From the NCBI GenBank assembly GCA_964036315.1, contig OZ038482.1:7840020-7904019 (forward strand): a stretch of 64,000 nucleotides of DNA, written 5' to 3'. Source of the stretch: Acanthosepion esculentum. Its lineage: Eukaryota > Mollusca > Cephalopoda > Sepiida > Sepiidae. The number at the start of each line of letters is the position of its first letter. The stretch's first letter is position 1. The position numbers were made by a program, and so were the translations under genes. The notes beneath the pieces were generated by a model that worked only from the letters and a program-made list of their open reading frames with translations, ran no database searches and was not told the DNA's origin. Positions 56,224 through 64,000 of the stretch are shown piece after piece.

Positions 56224-56885
56224 TGCTTTCCTTCAAAATCCATATTTATTTATCTCCCTCTCTTAACTAATGAGAAGGAAAACCTCAAATAAAAAAGAGG
56301 AAGAAGAAAAACTGAACACACCTGCAAAATGGCAGAAGTTTTCTGGTGCATGGGTCTCTAGTTATTTTGACTAGAAATCTACCAAAATAAGAGGCTCCAT
56401 GCATAACTTTCATCATAAAAGAAAGAAAAGAATGCAAGAAAGTAAAAGAATTTGGGCCAATCTTAAAAAAAAAGAAAAAAAAAAGAAAGACTTGATGCTA
56501 GCTGAAACCAATCTTCATGCTAGTAGTCTGGAGCCCTTAAGCGATATAAACAGACAGACAGAGAAGAGGCTGTTAGAGAAACCATCCAAGCATGTCATGA
56601 AAAAATAAGTCACCTGCTTAAGATATTTCCCCTTCACTTCTGATGCCACACCTATTTCCAAAGTGATCACACTTCCAACAACAGCCAAAAAGAGGACGAC
56701 TATTGCCAAAGTCTGAATTATAAACTATGAAATACCCTGTTGAACAGACTTTCACTACTATGAATTACAAAAGACTTGCTCCAATTGAAGTCAATTAAAT
56801 AAATATATATTATTATTTATTTATAGCTTTGATTCTGTTCATTTATTCCAAAGTTTCCCATAAATAATATTAAGAACCTCTGGTG
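56224..56885 (+). repeat. 5' LTR of a Gypsy-type element
   Basis: It aligns over about 600 bp with 58153-58745: TGCTTTCCTT start, ACTAATGAGAAGG, AATTTGGGCCAATC, ATTTCCAAAGT-ATCACACTTCCAAC, CAAAGTCTGAATT, CTTTGATTCTGTTCATTTAT and AAAGTTTCC-ATAAATAAT. It ends near AAGAACCTC and is followed by TGGTGCCTCTACC, a possible tRNA primer-binding site. Confidence 0.75.
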
Positions 56886-57457
56886 CCTCTACCACACTGG
56901 TAACCTCTCGATGTGAAAATACAACTTGACTCCATCAGAACTTTGGACACATCAAAATTCACAAGAAGAGGGAGCACAAATTTCAGCATAAGAGCTGACT
57001 GAGGAGCAAGTCACAACAGCCAAGTCATCACCAAAAAAACTTCATGAAACAAGCCACAAGTGCTTAATAGTTTTCATCCAAATCAAATGCCAAGAGTACA
57101 CAGAACACATCTATATTACACAGAACAAGCCAGGACATGTAAACCACGGTGTAAATTGAAACAAAAACAAAAAACAATGTACAAATATTACAAAATTCTT
57201 GTCCTACCTCTGCCAGCCCTAATGAGTCAGAAGAACTAGTTGGACAGACAGTACTAGCTCCTTCAGATCTGCCAGTTTTAGAAGTCGTCACTAAAATAGG
57301 AGCTACTAAAATCAATTTTATCATAGACAGCTGCTAGTATCTCCATTTTATCACCTTCTTTTGCACATGGTGTTAGGTTGAAGTCAATGCTTGTGTCTAT
57401 CTCTACTGCCAGCAGCAAGAATTTAAGCTGCCTGGGCCAAGCCACCAAAGAAGTGAA

Positions 57458-57785
57458 AATACAGTTTAAGAAGAGTGTTCCAATAGATTTTTTTAGTTGC
57501 AGACATGACGAATCCATTATTGGAATTTGACTTCTTAAACAATTTTGAGTTAACCATAGACTTCAGAAATAGGTGCATTAGGGAGCGACAAGTTAAGGTA
57601 AATTCCTCCTCAAGTTCATTTAACTTGGTAGTGAAGGAGTTTGAATTACCTAGTTGCATACAAAAATCAATAGATAAGTACCCTAATATGATTTTACTTC
57701 ATAATATTAGAAACAGTTTTTGCAGAGTCTACCATAGAATAGTTTTGATGAAAGGCACCATCACACTATCAATAAAACATTCATT
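57458..57785 (+). pseudogene. Gypsy protease C-terminus and start of RT
   Basis: The frame around the ATG at 57505 is already open upstream as LRRVFQ, stop, IFLVADM and continues TNPLLEFDFLNNFELTIDFR. This is the end of the retropepsin fold in Ty3/Gypsy elements ('F-x-V-A-D-V-x-x-P-I-L-G-x-D-F-L'). Then QKSIDKYPN and RVYHRIVLMKGTITLSIKHS correspond to the linker and first RT residues ('H-x-I-x-T-x-G-x-P-x-x-x-x-x-R-R'). The frame then runs into A24 at 57786. The catalytic Asp of the protease is in broken sequence near 57300-57330 (INFIIDSC). RT and most of integrase are missing. Confidence 0.7.
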
Positions 57786-57809
57786 AAAAAAAAAAAAAAA
57801 AAAAAAAAA
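57786..57809. repeat. 24-A tract at the internal deletion joint
   Basis: It separates RT-start residues from integrase-end residues. Confidence 0.85.
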
Positions 57810-57815
57810 TCACTG

Positions 57816-58003
57816 TGTTGCTGTGACAAAGTATGGTTTAGGGTTGATCGAGTCAGAAAACCTTTAAAAGTGACTTATATGGGGCCCTACAAAATTCTAA
57901 AGGCAGTCAATTAAAAATTTTGTTTGATATGAACAATGAAACCGATGCACATGTATCAATTCATAGGTTAAAAGCTTATATCAGGTCTAATAAATCACAG
58001 TAA
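57816..58003 (+). pseudogene. Gypsy integrase C-terminus
   Basis: VWFRVDRVRKPLKVTYMGPY then KILKAVN, stop, and later HMYQFIG-KLISG follow the C-terminal tail of Gypsy integrases ('K-P-L-x-V-x-Y-x-G-P-Y-x-V-L...V-S-I-D-R-L-K-P'). The conserved GPY motif is intact (about 57882-57890). The rest of the integrase is deleted. Confidence 0.75.
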
Positions 58004-58152
58004 AACAGATAAAGTAAACAAAAATTAGTATACAACTGATGAAGAAAATAGCACAACAGTCAATATGAATGTTAATAATAATAATAATAGTCAAACTAAG
58101 TCAGAAAAGACTAAAATAAAGAAAATGACAAAAAAAATAAAAATAAGGCATT

Positions 58153-58745
58153 TGCTTTCCTTTAAAACCCATATCACTTTTTCACTCTTTATTTATACTT
58201 CTCTCTAGACTAATGAGAAGGCAACCATCAAATAAAATAAAAAAAGAACAAAACTGAACATAGCTGCAAAGGAAAAAAAAAAAAAAAAAAAAACACCAAA
58301 AAGAATTTGGGCCAATCAAAAAAATAAAAAATAAAAAGATTTTTGATGTTAAGGAAAACCAAGTTTTGTGCTGGAATTCTGGAAACAGAGCAGAAAAGCA
58401 GAAAGAGAAAGAAATACCAGAGAAATCAGCCAAGTGTGTCACATCAAGAAACTAAGTGGTCATCTGCTTAAAATATTTTCTGCCCTTTTGAGAGCCAAGA
58501 GTACACTGCAGATTGATGCCACACATATTTCCAAAGTAATCACACTTCCAACAGTAGCCAAGAAGAGGACAACTACTATCAAAGTCTGAATTGTAAACTA
58601 TCAAATAAACCAGCCAAACAAACTTTCATTACCCAAAATTACAAAGGACTCGTTCCAATTAAAGTCAAATAAATATATATCATTTGTTTATACCTTTGAT
58701 TCTGTTCATTTATTCCAAAGTTTCCAATAAATAATACTAAGAATT
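58153..58745 (+). repeat. 3' LTR of the Gypsy-type element
   Basis: Partner of 56224-56885 in the same orientation. It carries an extra A21 tract (58273-58293). The purine-rich AAAATGACAAAAAAAATAAA run just before it is in the place of a polypurine tract. The two LTRs differ by many substitutions and indels, so the insertion is old. Confidence 0.75.
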
Positions 58746-59166
58746 TCTTGTATTTTGGCCACCCCACCAAATATATTCATTGCAAACACCTAACAGAATA
58801 AAAAATTACAGAAATATAGCATTTATTTCACAATATTAACAAGTTTAATTTTTTAAATCTATTTTAAATAGATATTAAAAGCACTTCATCCCTAAGTTCA
58901 TCTGATATATGCTTTGTGCCACATTCCACAATTTTAAAGACTCCATAAATATTTTGCCAATATTCACATGAGGTCATCAATTTTATAAAGCAATCTAAGA
59001 GAGCACTTATTAATCATTGTCCTTGACATTCCACTTAAGATTTCAATACAAAATAAGTAAATATCATGATTCAGAATAGATATACAAGTTTATAAGCAGA
59101 TAATTGTCTGAATTAACAGCATCAAACAGAGACATTTATGCCTCTGCTAATTTTGATATATATCTA

Positions 59167-59288
59167 CAAGAGGATGCTGAGAAGTTCTCAGCCCAACTCA
59201 CTAGCAAAGATCTGACCAAATAACTAAACATTAGAATTTTTGTTCATCTCTATTTGGTCAGACTGGGAACTTTTCAACAACCCCCTCA
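59167..59288. mobile_element. Mariner-type MITE flanked by TA
   Basis: The left end CAAGAGGATGCTGAGAAGTT and the reverse complement of the right end TGAGGGGGTTGTTGAAAAGT match imperfectly. An inner inverted pair, TCTGACCAAATA / TATTTGGTCAGA, is perfect. TA at 59165-59166 and 59289-59290 fits a Tc1/mariner target duplication. No coding capacity. Confidence 0.7.
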
Positions 59289-59294
59289 TAAATA

Positions 59295-60000
59295 CTTAGC
59301 ACAATGGAGCTGGTGACAAGGTCCTTAAAGAAACAAATAGGTTCAATGATTCATACAAATATATATTAATGATTCAAGTACAAATTTTATCATCAGTTAA
59401 ATCAACATCAATTGGCTTTCACTAATACAACACAGGTAATGAGATTAAAGACATGTGACTGAAAACAGAGAATGCCTATTAGTTGCAGAGCTTTACTTCA
59501 ATGCATTACTTATGAAAGGAAAAACAAAATGTATGATAAAATGATTACATCATATATTAGAATATTCAAACAAGAGTAAATAGAATTTTAATGTAAGAAT
59601 TGATCCATGTCGATAGAACATTTTGGAATTTAAAAATAGAATATCACAGATAAATTAGAATTATTTCTATTCTTAAGGCTCTAATGATTTCTATGTTATC
59701 ATCCCCTTGACCTAAAATAATTAACAACACAATATCAGATTTTATCATGTAAATCAATGTTTTCATGATAAAATTGTTAACTAGCCAATGTTGGGAACAT
59801 TTTCAGGAAACATTCATACAATAAATATACCATGCAAATTCTAGTTTTTATAGTACCTATTTTTATTAAAAATATTTGGAATAACAAGTTGTGTAGTGTG
59901 TGATTTTATTATGCAATTCAGATTATCCATTATATTGTAAACAAATATATTTAATTATATATTTATCGATATGTTTATTTTTTAAATTGATAAATAATGA
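59295..60000. other. AT-rich stretch without recognised genes
   Basis: Nothing assignable. Confidence 0.4.
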
Positions 60001-60800
60001 TTGCCATGGTTTGTAAGAAAAATGTATCATTCAAAGAGAAACAAGATATTGCATGAGCAACATAACAAGAATGTCAAGAATGACTAAGAACATCAGAAAT
60101 TTCAGAAAAATTAAGGATAAACAAAGTGAATTAAGCAGCAAGAAAAGATTTAAAGAATCTGGGTTTTTGTGAATGTAAACAGAAAGAAACGATACAGAAT
60201 ATTAAGAACATTGGCTAAAGACATGAAAGTAATTAAAGTACTGCCTTTAAATATCACAGAGAGAAACAAATTGAGCATTGAGGTACATGAAAATTGATTT
60301 CTCAACAGTAATGTTTATAGATGAATGTAAAGCTACATTGGATGGACCTCAGGTCCTTAATGAAAATAGTCAAAGATGACTTAGAAGTCAACAGTGAGGA
60401 GGTGGAGTAATGTCTTGGGTTAATATTGTAAGTAGCAATAGCTTCAAAATTGATGATAGTATCAGGATAAATGCAGAGATTTTAATTTCTTGGACAAGGA
60501 ATTTTTAAGTGATACAGGTCACAACTATGAAGCTTAAAGCTAAGTGGTATATTCAAGTAAGAAAATGCTCTTTCTCATTCTTTAAAGCTGACTATTGCCC
60601 ACCTTGCCAAAAATGGTTTCAAAGATATCAAATTAATTAAAAGCCCCCTTTCAACTGCTTTTCCACATATTAATCAAATACAAAACTTGTGATCTATTAT
60701 TAAAAGCAAACAGGATCTCTAAGAAGCAACAGAAATTGTTACATGTTAAAACAGCAGCAACTGAAATAAAAAATTTAAAAGAAAAATTTTTTTTAAATTA
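60001..60800 (+). pseudogene. Tc3-like transposase relic
   Basis: In broken plus-strand frames: MVCKKNVSFKEKQDIA then ATKQECQERLRTSEI-like and INKVN residues (N-terminal HTH). About 60313-60351 reads FIDECKATLDGPQ, the first catalytic block of Tc3-type proteins ('F-T-D-E-x-x-F-x-L-D-G-P'). GGGVMSWVN near 60395 is the 'G-G-G-S-V-M-V-W' strand, and IKSPLSTAFPHINQIQNL near 60640 is in place of 'S-P-D-L-N-P-I-E-N-L-W', with the second Asp lost. It is distinct from the Tc1 relic at 9.8 kb. Stops are frequent and TIRs were not located. Confidence 0.65.
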
Positions 60801-60804
60801 AAGA

Positions 60805-62290
60805 TTATAGAATGTCAAGATCATATTAACATAAAATGATTTGGGTTAATAAGATATTGTGTTAATCAAATATGTTTCTGTGAACGCTATCTTTCAGATT
60901 TATGTTTACATAATAAAACCAGACTCTAAAATAAGTTATTACTAATGTTTTTAATAAGGATATACAAGTTCAAGCTCACGTGATATATTTCTTACATGAA
61001 TATAAGGATATCCTGAAAATTTTATCAAAACTGATGAATACCAATTGTGAAGACATTGACTTGAATAATAAAATCTGAAAGTATATATATTCACAATATT
61101 ATCTAATAAAAGTCAATATTGTTAAAAAAAAATAATAATGGCTGTCAAAAACCTATTATATAATATAAAACACAGTAGTTTTATATATTTATCAGTTATG
61201 CAACCTGATCTCCCTTTCTTAATAATATATTCTTTTTTTAATGGGAAGTATTACTTGATGCCAATAATCAAACAGGCTTTGTGTTACCATAACAACAGAT
61301 TATCTCATTAGTCTGGAAAATTAGTTCATTAATACACTAATTTTGTTTCACGTTAACTTTCTTTGGATATTGTGAAATATTAATAAATTGTAAAATGATC
61401 ACCAAGCATTCAATGTCATTCAGTGAGAACACGATTCACATATAAAAAGGGGAAAATGAAGGGCAGTATATGAATATAGAGAGAGTAAGTGGAAAGAAAG
61501 ATCAATGTTTCTATTTCTCACTGACATATAAAAAGAACCAAAGGTCAAACAATTGTGACATAACAAGAGCTGTTCCTTGAACAAAGTAAAACAACTATGC
61601 AAAAACAAAAATAAATATTTATGAAAACTAATTACACTGGAATTGATGCCGTTTCAATAAAAGACAGAAATGTTTTTTTTTTTTTTTAGAAACATTCAAT
61701 AGAATGGCTTTCTCATGTTCTTCCTTTGCCTGATGCAAGTGTGAAGATTTTACTTTAAAATATCATTTCATACTCAAAGAAACTGACTTTCTGAATAGAT
61801 TTATGCTCACCATCATCCAGTTTTGCTTTCTTTCATTAAGGAGTTAATATTAACTCAGTAAAGTGATAACTAATGAACATTACTAATTAAAAAAAATGAC
61901 TTCCACTATCTTATGCCCTTTCATGAAACATTAATTTTAAGACAGATTAATAAAGAATTTGTTCAATCCAATTTTTTTTTATAATCATTTATTCACATCT
62001 GCAGTGTCATCAAGAGAATATCATTCATCTTTGAAGTTAGAATTTATTAAATATATGATTAATGAAATTGATATTATAGTCCCAATATTTTGTTTTGCAT
62101 TACACTATCTCTACTTTGAGGTAACAGAACTTCATGCTACCATGTTCTTTCCTCAAGTCTGCCTTCAAACAGTATGAACATCTGTTGAATTACATTTTAT
62201 AACTACTACAATGAAAGTTTCAGTTTCATATATCTCTATTAAAATATAAATTTGAGCTTATTAAAATAACTGCACACATTATCCCAATTT
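60805..62290. other. AT-rich stretch without recognised genes
   Basis: Only short open frames (for example 61959-62177 plus) without domains. Confidence 0.4.
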
Positions 62291-62293
62291 GAT

Positions 62294-62297
<4 letters not shown>

Positions 62298-62325
<28 letters not shown>
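62298..62325. repeat. 28-A homopolymer
   Basis: Uninterrupted A28. No retroelement body was recognised upstream. Confidence 0.9.
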
Positions 62326-62326
<1 letters not shown>

Positions 62327-62329
62327 AGG

Positions 62330-64000
62330 AGAATCTAAGTTTTCTTTGGTAATTGGTAATACATTATCAATATGTAATTGACTTTCTTGACAAAAACCAA
62401 AGACATATTTGGAAGCTACCAAGAAATACTATTGCCGTTTTTTCAAATATTGGTCAGTTTATTTCAGAATGTACAGATATGTCAACCAAATGCAGGTCAC
62501 TCATATTTAGGGATGTTGGAATCATTCAGTGATAAATAATGATTTTCTCAAAGCAAAATGCATAGACTATTTTTAATCAATACATTTCTTAATTATGTTT
62601 TAGCTAAAAGTCTGGTAGTGAATGGCCAAGACACTGTGAATATATCTATAGGAATAAATGCAAAATTGGAGCTGTTCTCCCACAGAATTTCGGGGTTAAA
62701 AGGCCCCAAATCTATAGTAATTTACACACTAAAGGCTAAATATTTGTATTATATATAATTTCAACTTCTAGGCAATATCACTTTTTCAGGTTTAACAAAT
62801 TTGAATATTGATTTTAAAAAAGTATATTTCATTAATTAACTGTCCTTCATTACCGTTCTTCTATTCGAAGATTTTTTCCATATCAAAAATAGTTCTGTTT
62901 AGGAATATTGTCTTATAGTGTAGAAAAGTATTCAAAATTTGCATTTTATTTGGCCTTCAACAAGTTGGCATCTATAATTTGTAAAACTTTCCTTAACTAT
63001 AAGCCTGCCTCCACATCAGACTAATTAATTTCTTGTCTTTACAGTCATATTCTTTGAACAAATATATTGAATGTCCACAATCTCTTCAACATTACATTAA
63101 TAGTAAACATTAATCCCATAGAAAAACAACTAATTTTTCCTAGAAAAATTACCAGATTATGTTTTTCATTCATGCAAATACATGCATTTTATTTCTGTCA
63201 ACACCTGGTAAATGTCATTCAGTTTCATGTCTCATTTATATAATCTATTGCTATCTGAATAAATACAAATGTTTTCTTTCATGTTTACAACCAATTTATG
63301 AATGACATATCCATTTAAAATTTGTTTCAAAGATTTCAAGTAGTGAATATATTTTACTTTGCAAAGCGATAGCGAGCAGGCAGAGCCTGCTATTTAAGAA
63401 TATAACCACATTTCAGCAGCAAAAGATTTATAAACACTTAATGTATTTGTAAAATCATAAACATGATCACAGAACATTAATGAATCCTAAATTATAATAA
63501 TCAAAGAATGAGTTTACTTGAAAGAATATTGACAGATTCCAAGCTGTTTGGACAGAAACCATTTTATATAATAAAAATGGACGGCTGAATGGCAGGTAAA
63601 ATCCAAAAGCTTTGATTCCAATTGCGCTTTCATTTATTCAGAGGAAATGAATCAGCAAGGATTACAAAGACATCAACATCTTACGCTAAATGCTATGCAT
63701 GCTGCTTTTGTTCAGCTCTAAAGAAGTGCAATGATGCAGAAAGATATGGAATAAAAAGTAGAACAATTATTATTCAGTTTGGCTGAGGGAAAGAAAAAAA
63801 AAGAAGGTTGTCTTTTATTGATTGGCTACCAAGGGTCTCTCTCTCTCTCTCTTCTAACTGCTGTTTAATCAACATTCACAATTTATTCTATCCAAACTGA
63901 CCCTCAAAGAAAGCAAGTGCCTGAGAATAGGGCCTAATTTTACTTGACCATATATATTAATTTATGAAAGAGTGCCAAAAAGTTCTTGGACTGACCAGAA
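62330..64000. other. AT-rich stretch; (TC)n at 63837-63852
   Basis: No recognised gene. The block around 63360-63400 (GATAGCGAGCAGGCAGAGCC) is more GC-rich than its surroundings but carries no open frame or known motif. Confidence 0.4.

Noticed and set aside
56399..56608. 69-codon lysine-rich open frame
   Set aside because: Lies within the 5' LTR and passes through A-rich runs; the paired LTR does not conserve the frame.
1..64000. CRISPR arrays, bacterial operons or ribosome binding sites
   Set aside because: No spaced direct-repeat arrays and no prokaryotic gene organisation; the content is that of an animal nuclear genome.

Overview
This window is A+T-rich animal nuclear DNA (roughly 30% G+C by eye). 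I found no convincing host gene, functional RNA gene, operon or CRISPR array. It is dense in tRNA- and 5S-derived short repeats, Jockey/CR1-like and RTE-like LINE fragments, Penelope-like retroelements with a GIY-YIG endonuclease, Gypsy LTR remnants, several Tc1/mariner-type relics, hAT-type MITEs and many (TA)n, (TG)n and poly(A) tracts. That mixture suggests a mollusc, most likely a cephalopod. The assignment is an inference from repeat content, not from a diagnostic gene.

Layout. 1-5.5 kb: mostly anonymous AT-rich DNA with a Tc1 helix-turn-helix relic (1.8-2.0 kb) and a tRNA-like SINE fragment (4.6-4.8 kb). 5.5-7 kb: two copies of a repeat with a tRNA-like head that recurs as an inverted pair, then a mariner relic. 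7.9-8.4 kb: a 5S rRNA-derived SINE and a tRNA-like relic. 9.8-10.5 kb: a decayed Tc1 transposase. 11-12.1 kb: a long microsatellite, a possible pogo-type remnant and another inverted-pair repeat. 14-15.8 kb: two members of the 5S/tRNA composite family. 16-18.2 kb: simple repeats. 18.7-19.5 kb: a possible zinc-finger transposon relic and a TIR element. 19.76-23.22 kb: the most complete element, a near-full-length Jockey/CR1-type LINE, clearly richer in G+C than its surroundings. 24.6-27.2 kb: a probable TIR transposon with an unrecognised, broken minus-strand coding region and a Gypsy RT fragment. 28.2-35.5 kb: a nest of LINE, RTE, Penelope and SINE pieces, mostly on the minus strand. 37.0-37.4 kb: an hAT-type MITE. 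39-41.5 kb: a LINE tail and a complex nest of inverted-pair repeats beside a second Penelope fragment. 45.5-48.2 kb: an RTE 3' end, a 5S/tRNA SINE, a foldback element and a perfect 40-bp hairpin. 49-53.3 kb: LINE tails, two copies of a third tRNA-derived SINE and a Tc1 C-terminal relic. 56.2-58.75 kb: an internally deleted Gypsy-type element with both LTRs. 59.2 kb: a mariner-type MITE. 60.0-60.8 kb: a Tc3-like transposase relic. The remainder to 64 kb is anonymous.

The signals most worth following are: (1) a repeat found again and again as minus-left/plus-right arms that meet head to head, with a fixed terminus and a hammerhead-like CUGAAGA...GAAAC core; (2) a SINE family joining a 5S rRNA-like head to a tRNA-like module; and (3) the 2.6-kb TIR element whose protein I could not place. 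All coding relics carry stops or frameshifts, so no product is predicted to be functional.
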